The position numbers were made by a program, and so were the translations under genes. Below are positions 45,928-54,609 of a DNA stretch of 64,000 nucleotides, one piece after another (the stretch's first letter is position 1; every line of letters starts with the position of its first letter). Source of the DNA: Streptomyces agglomeratus (GTDB lineage Bacteria > Actinomycetota > Actinomycetes > Streptomycetales > Streptomycetaceae). The notes below the pieces were generated by a model, which did not search any database, was not told the origin of the DNA, and saw nothing but the letters and a program-made list of their open reading frames with translations. Location: the NCBI RefSeq assembly GCF_001746415.1, contig NZ_MEHJ01000001.1, positions 7,384,501 through 7,448,500 on the forward strand, in the 5' to 3' direction.

Positions 45928-48000
45928 CTACGGGGCGGAGTGGGCGCGGTGGACGCGTGCGAGGACGAGGACCGTGTCGTCGTCGGGCGGTCCGGGCAGC
46001 AGGCCGGCCAACATGCGGTCCGCCGCTGCCTCCAGGTCGCCGCATTCGCCGGAGAGCTCGGCACGCGCGGCGTCCAGCCCCTCTTCGATGTCCCGGCCAC
46101 GGGCCTCGATGAGGCCGTCGGTGTACAGGGCGAGAACAGCGCCTTCGGGAAGGTGCGCCTCGGTCGTCGCGAAGGGCTGGCCGCCCACCCCGAGGGGGAC
46201 ACCCAGGACATCGCTGATCGTCTCGACCGCGCCGTCCGGGTGCCGCACCAGGGGCGGGGGATGCCCGGCGCTGGCGATACGGGCGCGTCCGGTGGCGGGG
46301 TCGTACGAGATGTAGAGGCAGGTCGCGAGCTCGATGCCGGCCTCTTGGGCACAGGCGTCCAGCTCGGCGAGCAGGTCGCCCGGTTCCTGGTTGTGCCGGG
46401 CGAGGGCCTTGGCCGTGATGCGCAACCGCCCCATGGCGGCGGCGGCCGGCACACCGTGCCCCATGACGTCACCGACGACCAGCGCGACCCGGCCGCCGGG
46501 CAGGCTGATCACGTCGTACCAGTCGCCGCCGACCTCGGTGATGTGGCTGCCCGGCACATAGCGGTGGGCGACCTCCACAGAGGGGCTGGTCGCCAGGGCA
46601 CTGGGCAGCAGGGCACGCTGAAGGGTGAGTGCGATGTCCTGCACCCTGCTGTAGAGGCGCGCGTTGTCCAGGCAGAGCGCGGCGCGTGAGGAGAGTTCGG
46701 CGGCCAGGGCGTGGTCCTGTTCGGTGTAGGCGGGACGGGCGGCGGACCGGCCGAACATGGCGAGGCCCTGGACCGTGCCCCGGGCGATGAGCGGGGCGAT
46801 GAGAATGCAGGTCAGGCCGCTGTCCCGGAGCAGCTGAGCACGGTCCCGGTGTACGACGGTCCGGGTCACGAACTCGTCGTCCACCGGTACGGCGACGATG
46901 CTGCCCGTTCCCAGCATCCGGTGGATCGCGGAACCGGGCGGATAGGTTACTTGCTCCAGTCCGCTCACGAGTTCGGTGGCGGGCGGCGGCAGGGTGGTGC
47001 CGGAGGCGATCCGGCGGGTGATCAGCGGACGCTCCGGGTCGAACACCTCGGGCTCGTCCATCCACTGCACGACTTCCACGACGGAGGCGTCGGCGAAGTC
47101 CGGTACCGCGGCATCGACGAGTTCCCGTGCGGTGACGTTCACGTCAAGGGTGGTGCCGATGGTGGCCGCGGCATGGTTCAGCAGAGCCAGTCGCCGGCGG
47201 CCGGCGGTCGCCTCCATGATCGCCTGCTCGCGGTCGGTCACGTCCACCAGCAGCCCGCCCAGCCCCGGCCGGCTGCCGGCCGCTCCGCTGAGGGGAAAGA
47301 AACTCACCGATCGCACCTGGTCGCGGTCCGGGCGGCCGGGCGTACGGACACCCACCAGCGCACCCACCACCGGCCGGCCCTCCTGGGCGACCTCCCGCAG
47401 CATGCGCCGGTACTCACCGTCGTCCGAGGTGATCATGATTTCGTCCATCCGCCGGCCGAGGTGCTCCGCTATGGACAGACCGTCCATGTCGGCGAGCGCC
47501 TGGTTGAGGTGGACGTACCTCAGGTCCTCGTCGAGCATGACCAGGCCGATCGGGCAGGTCTCGAAGAGCGAGTCGAGGAAGGCCAGATTGGTCTTCACCC
47601 GGTCGAGCTGGTCGCTCCGGCTGGCGAGCGCCATGACCACGGAGGCCCCTCCCACACCGGTCACCGGAAACACCCGGAAACCGCAGTCGAACACGGTGCC
47701 GTCCCGGTGCCGGGCCCGCATCCGGCCGCGCCAGTAGCCGAGCGTGCGTCCTCGCTCGGCCAGTGGCAGCGGTGCGCCGGGGGCGCGCGGCGGCGCATCC
47801 GCGAGGAGGATGTCGGCAGGTCCGGCCAGCGCCTCGGCAGGGGCGTGCCCGAAGAGGTCCTGCGCGCCGGGTCCCCAGTAACAGATCCGGTCGTGCTCGT
47901 CGATGCCGAGGACCGCGACGCGTACGTGCTCCAGAAGTGTCCCGGGCTCCGACCGGAGCGGACCGGGAACCCTCTCGTCCTCCGACCGGTCTGACGGCAC
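45928..48000 (-). CDS. PAS/GAF/SpoIIE-type PP2C phosphatase
   Basis: 690 residues from the GTG at 48000 with GGAAGGGG upstream; a GTG six codons earlier is possible. Two PAS domains (about 20-140, 145-265; VAVLGIDEHDRICYWG and IGLVMLDEDLRYVHLN), a GAF domain (about 280-450), then the SpoIIE phosphatase (460-690) with GGDWYDVISL, GDVMGHG, LYTDGLIEARG and DDDTVLVLAR. A redox or ligand-sensing phosphatase for partner switching. No ATPase domain is fused, unlike some homologs. Confidence 0.93.
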   Translation of the reverse strand: MPSDRSEDERVPGPLRSEPGTLLEHVRVAVLGIDEHDRICYWGPGAQDLFGHAPAEALAGPADILLADAPPRAPGAPLPLAERGRTLGYWRGRMRARHRDGTVFDCGFRVFPVTGVGGASVVMALASRSDQLDRVKTNLAFLDSLFETCPIGLVMLDEDLRYVHLNQALADMDGLSIAEHLGRRMDEIMITSDDGEYRRMLREVAQEGRPVVGALVGVRTPGRPDRDQVRSVSFFPLSGAAGSRPGLGGLLVDVTDREQAIMEATAGRRRLALLNHAAATIGTTLDVNVTARELVDAAVPDFADASVVEVVQWMDEPEVFDPERPLITRRIASGTTLPPPATELVSGLEQVTYPPGSAIHRMLGTGSIVAVPVDDEFVTRTVVHRDRAQLLRDSGLTCILIAPLIARGTVQGLAMFGRSAARPAYTEQDHALAAELSSRAALCLDNARLYSRVQDIALTLQRALLPSALATSPSVEVAHRYVPGSHITEVGGDWYDVISLPGGRVALVVGDVMGHGVPAAAAMGRLRITAKALARHNQEPGDLLAELDACAQEAGIELATCLYISYDPATGRARIASAGHPPPLVRHPDGAVETISDVLGVPLGVGGQPFATTEAHLPEGAVLALYTDGLIEARGRDIEEGLDAARAELSGECGDLEAAADRMLAGLLPGPPDDDTVLVLARVHRAHSAP

Positions 48001-48134
48001 CAGCGGCCCCTTCCACACCTGGCATGCCGACCCGAGTCCGCGCGGACGGCACGCCGGGTACGCGGCTCAGGCATCTGCCTCCATTGTGCGGACATCGGGC
48101 GGCTCCGCCCCTCCGGAGAGAACCGCCCGGTCCG

Positions 48135-48380
48135 TCAGGGTCGGGCGAGGCCCGCCAGTGCTGCGGCGAAGCTCAGGACGGCGGCGAAGACGGCGAGCGT
48201 CAGCAGCAGGAGCCGCAGGAGCTTCAACGTGTTTGTCAGCCTGCCCCTCTCGTTGACCGGGGTATCGGGATGGTGGGTGTGTCTGGGCCAGTTGTTCAGG
48301 GGCTCGTCGGGTTCTGTGTCCTTGTTGTGTGGGTTCACCGCCTGACAACGCGCGCACACCCGGCAGGGGGATGGTGGCAC
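48135..48380 (-). CDS. possible small membrane protein
   Basis: 81 residues with CRVCARC near the start, a hydrophilic middle and one C-terminal transmembrane helix (LLRLLLLTLAVFAAVLSFAAAL). No good Shine-Dalgarno and no family recognised. The clean hydrophobic helix is the only strong sign that it is coding. Confidence 0.4.
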   Translation of the reverse strand: MPPSPCRVCARCQAVNPHNKDTEPDEPLNNWPRHTHHPDTPVNERGRLTNTLKLLRLLLLTLAVFAAVLSFAAALAGLARP

Positions 48381-48548
48381 TGGGCGCTGTCACGAAATCG
48401 ATACGTGAGGAAGACACTGCTGCCACCCGGGGGCTGCGGCGGCGGCGCTCGATCGCTGAGATTCGGTTGTTAGGCGGCGCGCTGAGGGGGCACCCGGTCG
48501 AGGTGAGTGGAACGGCCAGAACAAGGCCTCCAGGGGCCGGTCGCATCG

Positions 48549-48584
48549 GCGGCCGGCCCCTGGGCCGTGCCGGGGGCCGGCCGC
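48549..48584. terminator. hairpin downstream of nadE
   Basis: GCGGCCGGCCCC pairs perfectly with GGGGCCGGCCGC around a 12-base loop, 18 bp after the nadE stop on the minus strand. Confidence 0.8.
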
Positions 48585-48601
48585 ACGCGGCCGGGAGCCG
48601 C

Positions 48602-49432
48602 TCAGGGGGCGATGGGCAGCCGGCGCTTGTGGTCGGTGAGGCGGTAGCGGCTGACGATGGTTTCGAAGACCCGCTCGTCCACCGGCTTGCCCTCGAGGAA
48701 GTCGTCGATGTCGTTGTACGTGACCCCGAGCGCGTCCTCGTCGGTCTTGCCCGGGTCGAGGGTCTCCAGGTCGGCCGTCGGGACCTTCCACACCAGCTCG
48801 CCCGGCGCGCCCAGGGCGTCCGCGACGGCGCGCACCCGGCGCTTGGTCAGGCCGGTCAGCGGGACCAGGTCGGCCGCGCCGTCGCCGAACTTCGTGAAGA
48901 AACCTGAGACCGCCTCGGCGGCGTGGTCGGTGCCGACGACCAGGCCGTTGTGCGCCCCGGCCACCGCGTACTGGGCGATCATGCGCTGCCTGGCCTTGAT
49001 GTTGCCGTGCACGAAGTCCTGGTGGTGGGCGTCGCGGAAGCTCACGCCGCCGGCCAGGGAGGCTTCGAGCGCGGCGTCGCTCGCCGGCTTGATGTCCACG
49101 GTCAGTACGTGATCGGCCCGGATGAAGGAGAGCGCGAGCTGGGCGTCGTGCTCGTCGGCCTGGACTCCGTAGGGCAGCCGCATCGCGTAGAACCGTGCCT
49201 CGTGCCCGGCGGCGCGGGCCCGCTCGACGGCGAGCTGGCACAGTCGGCCGGTGGTGGTGGAGTCGACGCCGCCGCTGATGCCGAGAACGAGGGAGCGCAG
49301 ACCGGTGGACGTCAGCCGCTCGGCGAGGAAGGCCACTCGGCGTTCGATCTCCCGCTCGGCCTCGAAGGTCTCGGCGACCTGGAGTTCCCGGGCGATCTCC
49401 TGTTGCAGGGCGATGGACGCCGGCTCGCTCAC
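48602..49432 (-). CDS. nadE: NAD synthetase, ammonia-dependent type
   Basis: 276 residues from the GTG at 49432 with AAGGAG upstream. ATP pyrophosphatase P-loop SGGVDSTTTGRL, then RLPYGVQADEHDAQLAL. VVGTDHAAEAVSGFFTKFGDG and KVPTADLE are NadE hallmarks. It adenylates and amidates nicotinic acid adenine dinucleotide, the last step of NAD synthesis. The length matches the short, NH3-dependent class with no glutaminase domain. Single gene. Confidence 0.96.
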   Translation of the reverse strand: MSEPASIALQQEIARELQVAETFEAEREIERRVAFLAERLTSTGLRSLVLGISGGVDSTTTGRLCQLAVERARAAGHEARFYAMRLPYGVQADEHDAQLALSFIRADHVLTVDIKPASDAALEASLAGGVSFRDAHHQDFVHGNIKARQRMIAQYAVAGAHNGLVVGTDHAAEAVSGFFTKFGDGAADLVPLTGLTKRRVRAVADALGAPGELVWKVPTADLETLDPGKTDEDALGVTYNDIDDFLEGKPVDERVFETIVSRYRLTDHKRRLPIAP

Positions 49433-49566
49433 GTCTGCTCCTTGTTCCGGTTCACGGTGTGCTGTCGCGGCCACCCTACCCAGGGGCTGTCCGGCGACCC
49501 GTGGCCGGACAGCCGGGACGGCCGGACCGTGGGTCCGCAGGGCGGGGGCACCCGGAACGCACTCGG

Positions 49567-49602
49567 CCGGAGGCCCTGACGGGGGATCGTCAGGGCCTCC
49601 GG
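49567..49602. terminator. terminator for the secreted protein at 49625
   Basis: CCGGAGGCCCTGAC pairs perfectly with GTCAGGGCCTCCGG, 22 bp after the stop on the minus strand. Confidence 0.85.
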
Positions 49603-49624
49603 CTCCATGGGTGTCACCAGCGCG

Positions 49625-50137
49625 TCAGGGGCACTTCACCCGGGGGTTGTACGGCGCGAAGAGACCGCTGGGGTTGTCCTTCCACAGCCAGGCGTGCAGG
49701 GAGTAGTGCACGGGCAGGCCGGGAATGTCGGTGAACGGGCCGTCGAACTTCTGGCCGAACAGCTTGGGGCGGTCCTTGGTGGTCTTCGGGTTCTGGTCGG
49801 AGTCGGGCACGATGTACTCGACCGCCGCCAGCTGGCGCTTGCCGGACTTGTCCGGCGCGTAGACCAGGGCGGCGGGGCGCCCGGGGTGCACGGACCCGAT
49901 GTTGGCCGGGTCGACGTAGTGGTAACCCATGCCGCCCTGTGTGGGGTGGCTGACGCACTCGTTCGTGCTCTTGAAGCCGGCGGCTGCCGCGAGCTTGGGG
50001 GCGTGGAAGGCGCCGCTGGCCGCTGCGGCGATGTCGAGCTGGCGGTGGGGGTCGTCGCCGCTGCCCGGTGCGGCGGCGAGAGTCAGCGAGGCCAGGGCGG
50101 CGAGGGAGATGCCGACGGCGACCGATCGTGCGCGCAT
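49625..50137 (-). CDS. secreted protein of unknown function
   Basis: 170 residues with a signal peptide (about 1-24). The mature domain is conserved-type: FKSTNECVSHPTQGGMGYHY, PGRPAALVYAPD, AAVEYIVPDSDQ, LHAWLWKDNPSGLFAPYNP, ending in KCP. Two cysteines could form a disulfide. Similar proteins are found across bacteria without known function. Upstream, GGGATTTCACCCCG at 50163-50176 is also found before the FG-GAP gene. Confidence 0.8.
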   Translation of the reverse strand: MRARSVAVGISLAALASLTLAAAPGSGDDPHRQLDIAAAASGAFHAPKLAAAAGFKSTNECVSHPTQGGMGYHYVDPANIGSVHPGRPAALVYAPDKSGKRQLAAVEYIVPDSDQNPKTTKDRPKLFGQKFDGPFTDIPGLPVHYSLHAWLWKDNPSGLFAPYNPRVKCP

Positions 50138-50320
50138 TCAGGTGCTCCTGTTCGATGCTGGGATTTCACCCCGAGCCTGTACGCGGGTACGCGGCGGCGC
50201 ATTCGTAGCGCATCCGTTAGGGCACCTGCCAAGGTGTGTCCCCGCCGCTGCACGGTCACGGGGCGCGGCGGAGGTCTGGTCAGCGACCGACCGACCGACC
50301 GGCCGACAGGCGCGTGTCTC

Positions 50321-52192
50321 TCACCTTTGTAATCTCTTGTGGTCTTCCATCATGTTGAAGTGCGCGAGAGCCAAAAGAAGTGCGTCCTTGGATCCGTCCT
50401 TTCGGCTTCTGGCGGCGTCGAGAGTCCGCAATGCCTCTCTGCCCAGCTTCGCTCCGCGCAGAGCTTTGAGCACCGGTGGTAAGAGCCAGCTTCCTCTGTG
50501 CTGGCCGATCAGCTCCAGCAGGCGGTCGGCATTCCGCTGCAATCGACGTGCACGCATTTCGGTGACGGTCGCCGGAACGGACCTGGCTGAAATCCTCCGC
50601 GCCATAGCCAGAAGAAGTCTGTTTCTCGCCTCTCCCTTTAATTCTGAGAACAGGTCCAGAATTTCTCGGTGCCCCCGACGGCACGCCCCGTCGTAGATCG
50701 GCCCGCAGTCTTTGGCTTGACCGGCTTTTTCGAAGCGTGCCAATACGTCGATGAAGTCGTTGCGGACATGGCCCACTTCGTCGAGAAACATGAGTGCTTC
50801 GGCCTTGAGCCCGGCAGCCCGGAGTGACCCGGCTATGGCCGGCAGCGTCTGTGCGGGGCTGTGGGCCGACATGACCGACAGCGCGGAGACGACATCCGGG
50901 TGCTGCCCGGCGGCGCGGCAGCGGCTGATGAGTTCGATCATCTCTCGGGTCGACCGCCGCCTGCACACGGTCCTGAGCGCGAGCCTGCGGTCCGCGGGCG
51001 CCCCGGCCTCCCGGAACTGCTGCAGCAAGGTCACCAAGCCCGGCACGTCCAACTTCCTGGACGCGTCGGCCACCAGTGTGCCGGCCTCTCGGTCGAGCCC
51101 CTCGAGACGCAGCATCAGGATCTTTGTCGCCACCTGTCCTCCGGTGGTGACGAGGCTGGAAAGCGCGGGCTGCGGCGGCTCGATCGACTGCAACCCGGCA
51201 AAGGCCCGCTTCGTGAGCTCTTCGCTCTCTTGATTGACCCGCCTCGCGGTCGAGAGCGCCCTGTCGATGTCTTCGATGTACGACGGACCCTGCTCCACGA
51301 CCTGGCGGCCTTGGACCGGAACGGACAGAAGGCCGCGCGTCGAGGCCGTCTCGTCCTGCTGAATACCCAGAGTGTTCAGCTCGTACTGGAGGGCATTTAC
51401 TTCCTCCTGTGCCTGGGTGATTCCCTTCAGGGCGGCGCGTTGCTCCTCCTCGGCGGCCTCCTTCTCTGCGATGGCCCGATCGCGCCTTGTGGCTGCCTGG
51501 TCCAGCAAGTACTGCAAGGACCCCTTCTCGCTGTCCGACAGCTGGGAGCGTTCCGCGTCTCTCTTGAACACGAACATGGAAGTGGTCAGGCTGTGAATTA
51601 TCTGGAGAAGTAACAGCACGAGCTGGTAGCTGTTCGCCTCAGCTTTCTGGCTGTCTATTAAGGAGTTCTGCGCGACGATCAGCTGTTTTTGCAGAGTGAA
51701 CGTGTAGCGGCTCAGTTCCAGCTCGTTCTGCCGCGCATCCAGGAGCAGATTCTGTGCGTCGATGAGCTCGTGCTGAACTTTCAGCGTTTCCTGCTGCTTC
51801 CGTGTGACGTGCGCGTGCGAGCGCGCCACCGCACGGGCTCCGTCAATATCGACCGGGGTCGGGTTCTGGCAGTGCCTCTTCCAGAGTTCCTCCGCCTCGA
51901 AGAGTGCCGCCGTCATACCCGTGTGGTCGTGAAAACAGACATCCGCGACGGTCTGGGTGAACTCCCAGTCGAGTTTCTTGCCTTTGAAGCGCTCCGACAG
52001 CGTTCCCAGCGACGGAACCGTTCCCGCGTGGAAGTGGAGTGGCGTCAGTTGCTGCCTGAACGAGTTGAGGGTGTTGCCCGTACTGGTCAGCCACGAGCGC
52101 AGGAGGAGCGCCAGCTCGTTGATCTCCTTGCTGCTGCCCTCCGGCGGGCCCCACTTGCGGCCCCGCGAGCCGCTGCCGTGCCGCCGGCTCAC
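50321..52192 (-). CDS. large HTH-like/coiled-coil/alpha-solenoid protein, unknown function
   Basis: 623 residues. Residues about 20-95 (EINELALLLRSWL, LGTLSERFKGKKLDWEFTQ) resemble the helix-turn-helix-like module found at the start of several actinobacterial conflict or signalling proteins. About 125-290 form long coiled coils (Lys/Glu/Gln-rich, RAIAEKEAAEEEQRAALKG). About 355-620 are regular helical-pair repeats of PPR/TPR type (FREAGAPADRRLALRTVCRR, LRAAGLKAEALMFLDEVG, FEKAGQAKDCGPIYDGACRR). No enzyme motif or signal peptide. Its codon use is less GC-biased than the neighbours, hinting at transfer. Divergent from a small membrane protein. Confidence 0.82.
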   Translation of the reverse strand: MSRRHGSGSRGRKWGPPEGSSKEINELALLLRSWLTSTGNTLNSFRQQLTPLHFHAGTVPSLGTLSERFKGKKLDWEFTQTVADVCFHDHTGMTAALFEAEELWKRHCQNPTPVDIDGARAVARSHAHVTRKQQETLKVQHELIDAQNLLLDARQNELELSRYTFTLQKQLIVAQNSLIDSQKAEANSYQLVLLLLQIIHSLTTSMFVFKRDAERSQLSDSEKGSLQYLLDQAATRRDRAIAEKEAAEEEQRAALKGITQAQEEVNALQYELNTLGIQQDETASTRGLLSVPVQGRQVVEQGPSYIEDIDRALSTARRVNQESEELTKRAFAGLQSIEPPQPALSSLVTTGGQVATKILMLRLEGLDREAGTLVADASRKLDVPGLVTLLQQFREAGAPADRRLALRTVCRRRSTREMIELISRCRAAGQHPDVVSALSVMSAHSPAQTLPAIAGSLRAAGLKAEALMFLDEVGHVRNDFIDVLARFEKAGQAKDCGPIYDGACRRGHREILDLFSELKGEARNRLLLAMARRISARSVPATVTEMRARRLQRNADRLLELIGQHRGSWLLPPVLKALRGAKLGREALRTLDAARSRKDGSKDALLLALAHFNMMEDHKRLQR

Positions 52193-52410
52193 CGCCGCGC
52201 CACCGCCCCCGTCAGTGAACCGACGGCGCTTTGTTCAGCATTGTTTGCCGAACAAGTGGTGCGACTGGAACGGAGCGTGCGACCAGGGGCAACGTCGTAG
52301 ACCTGCCGGCCACCCCTGTGTTCTCCTCCCAGCCCCACCGCCCGGGAGCCGGCGTCCCCGTGCGAGCCCGCGCCCGCCCGCGCGTCCCCCCTACACACTG
52401 GAGTCAGGGC

Positions 52411-52677
52411 ATGACCATCTACGTCGCTCCGTTGCAAGGTCTCATCCTCCTGCTGGCGGCGGTGCTGAGCTACGCGCTGTACCGGCACAGCAAGGTCCAG
52501 CACACCCCGGGCATCCGGCCCAAGGGCGACATCGCGTCCGCTCTCGTGGCCGCCGTGGCCGTCGCCGCCCTGTTCTTGTCAGCGGTAGCCCAGAACCCTG
52601 CGGACAAGAACAGTGATAGCAGCCAAAACCCCTCGCCCGACAGGTCTTCCGCCACTTCGGACGAGACGGGAGGCTGA
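52411..52677 (+). CDS. small membrane protein divergent from the solenoid gene
   Basis: 88 residues from the ATG at 52411 with GGAG upstream. Two hydrophobic helices (about 4-24, IYVAPLQGLILLLAAVLSYA; and about 40-60, IASALVAAVAVAALFLSA) and a polar Ser/Asn/Asp C-terminus. I think similar small proteins accompany HTH/coiled-coil genes in other Streptomyces, but cannot verify this. It ends in a strong terminator. Confidence 0.75.
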   Translation: MTIYVAPLQGLILLLAAVLSYALYRHSKVQHTPGIRPKGDIASALVAAVAVAALFLSAVAQNPADKNSDSSQNPSPDRSSATSDETGG

Positions 52678-52705
52678 TGGCAACAGGTCCTCGCCGTATG
52701 CACCG

Positions 52706-52738
52706 TTCAGGGGCAGGCCCTCACGGCCTGCCCCTGAA
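52706..52738. terminator. perfect terminator hairpin
   Basis: TTCAGGGGCAGGCC pairs perfectly with GGCCTGCCCCTGAA around CTCAC. It lies between convergent genes. Confidence 0.92.
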
Positions 52739-52781
52739 ACTGTCCGGGTGCCTGCCGAAGGACCCGTTCGACGTGGTCAGG

Positions 52782-53618
52782 TCATGGGCGGGTAGCCGTC
52801 ACCAGCCAGACAGCGCCGCGCAGGCGGACCCCGTCCGCGGACTCGTACTGCCGAAGCGCACCGGTGACCTGCTCCCGGGCCTGGGCGAGGACCTGGTCGG
52901 GGACGCCCTCCAAGTTGAAGCGGACCGGGCTCATGGCGAAGAAGAAGTCTGCGGCGTCGCCGGCGTCCCGCCCCCAGTGGACCGTTCCCTCGACGCGCGT
53001 CGTCGTCACATCGGCGAACCCGGCGGCGGTGAGTACGTCGAGGACGCGGGCCGGGTCGGACAGCGACATCATCCCCCGGGCAGCCGGGGAGGGCTCGCGC
53101 ACAAGGGCGTTCACCGGAGCGAACACCTGAGCGGATTCCCCCTCGGGGTCAGGCATGTGCGGGCAGATGAGAGCCATCCGGCCGCCGGACCGCAGAGCGC
53201 GACCGATGTTCGTGAACGCGGCGACATGGTCGGCGAAGAACATGACGCCTCCCCGGCTGATCACCACGTCGTACCCGGCGGACGGAAAGAGGTGGACCTG
53301 CGCGTCTCCCTCCTCGAAGACCGCGTTGGGCACGCCTTCCTGAGCTGTCACGGCACGGGCCCTCTCCAGCATCGGCGCGGAGATGTCGATTCCCACCGCC
53401 TTACCGGATTTGGCCTGGCGGGCTGCGCGGCGGGTGGTCTGTCCGGTTCCGCACCCGATGTCGAGCACGTGGTCGCGCTCGTCAATGGCTGCGGCACTGA
53501 ACAGCGCGTCGTCGAACCCGCTGTTCAACGCGTCGAACCGGTCATGGCGACCGGCCCAGTAAGCGCCCTCGGGGCCGTTCCATGCCTGCGCCTGCTGGGT
53601 GTTGGCGATCGTCTCCAT
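52782..53618 (-). CDS. class I SAM-dependent methyltransferase
   Basis: 278 residues from the ATG at 53618 with GAAGGACC upstream. Motif I VLDIGCGTGQTTRRA, then VGIDISAPMLERA and VISRGGVMFF. Residues beyond 180 form a lid-like domain with SLSDPARVLDVLTAAGFADV. Resembles Menaquinone/ubiquinone-type or generic small-molecule methyltransferases. Substrate unknown. Single gene. Confidence 0.9.
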   Translation of the reverse strand: METIANTQQAQAWNGPEGAYWAGRHDRFDALNSGFDDALFSAAAIDERDHVLDIGCGTGQTTRRAARQAKSGKAVGIDISAPMLERARAVTAQEGVPNAVFEEGDAQVHLFPSAGYDVVISRGGVMFFADHVAAFTNIGRALRSGGRMALICPHMPDPEGESAQVFAPVNALVREPSPAARGMMSLSDPARVLDVLTAAGFADVTTTRVEGTVHWGRDAGDAADFFFAMSPVRFNLEGVPDQVLAQAREQVTGALRQYESADGVRLRGAVWLVTATRP

Positions 53619-53989
53619 CGGAGGTCCTTCTTTCACTGCGCCGCCCAGTCGGGTCGGGCAGGTCGGTAACCCAATAAGGGATTCAGCTTCCGGACACTCA
53701 GGTGGCCGCTGCGCTCCGCGGCGGTGCTGTCCATGCCTCGTGAACGATCCCCAACGGCAGCGGACACGTCCCGGGCTTCGGCAGGCGGTTCCTGGGGTTG
53801 TGGCCAGGGACTGACGGTGAGCCGGCCGGCCGGGTCCCGAGCTGCGGAGGCGGGCGCCGGGGACGGGGCGGGGCCATCGGAGCGCAAACCGGGATGTGAG
53901 GGCGTGTGGTCAGGGGGCTGGCGGGTACAGCCAGTGCGCGCGGCCGGTGGGCCGGCGTGTTCGACGTGCCCAGACCTTGGAGACCGGTG
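53619..53989. other. intergenic region
   Basis: About 370 bp between divergent genes with no supported ORF. It should contain both promoters. Confidence 0.4.
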
Positions 53990-54409
53990 ATGGCCAGGAA
54001 AGTGCGTGAAGTGATGACGGCTGCGCCCGTGACAGTGGGGCCGCAGACGTCGGTGGGCGAGGTGGCCCGGGTGATGCGGGACGAAGGCATCGGGGCGGTG
54101 CTCGTGGCCGAGGGCGACGAACTGCGTGGTCTGGTCACCGACCGGGACCTGGCGGTGCGGATCGTGGCGCGGGAGGGAGACATCGCGGACTACAGCGTGG
54201 CCGATGCCTGTAGCGACGAGCTGATCACCGTTTCGCTCGACGACGATCTCGACCGGGCTGTTTCACTGATGCGGCAGCACGCGGTACGGCGTCTGCCCGT
54301 GGTCGAGGACGGCCTGCCGGTCGGCATCGTCTCCCTGGGCGACTTGGCCGTCGAGCACGAGACGGACTCGGCCCTGGCTGACATCAGCGCCGCCGACCCC
54401 AACCAGTAA
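53990..54409 (+). CDS. tandem CBS-domain protein
   Basis: 139 residues from the ATG at 53990 with GGAG upstream. Two CBS motifs: VREVMTAAPVTVGPQTSVGE with LRGLVTDRDLAVR, and VADACSDELITVSLDDDL with PVGIVSLGDLAVE. Bateman modules bind adenosyl nucleotides. Stand-alone CBS proteins in Streptomyces are often stress or redox linked. Single gene. Confidence 0.92.
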   Translation: MARKVREVMTAAPVTVGPQTSVGEVARVMRDEGIGAVLVAEGDELRGLVTDRDLAVRIVAREGDIADYSVADACSDELITVSLDDDLDRAVSLMRQHAVRRLPVVEDGLPVGIVSLGDLAVEHETDSALADISAADPNQ

Positions 54410-54609
54410 CCGGAAGGGTCCGCCGTGGATCACGGCCGACCGGTTGCGCGGCGGGGTGGTGCGTTGACGGGGAACGGCAGCTCCGGCCGGGACCAAGTGC
54501 GTTAAGTTGCATGGGGTGTTGCGCTTCGCCCAGCGCCCCGTGCACGAGCACCGGGCGTCCGGGGTCCCGCCAGGTTCGTCGTCACGAGTCAGCACAAGAA
54601 GGAGCGTTC

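Noticed and set aside
46711..47994. A 427-codon plus-strand frame
   Set aside because: Shadow of the PAS/GAF phosphatase.
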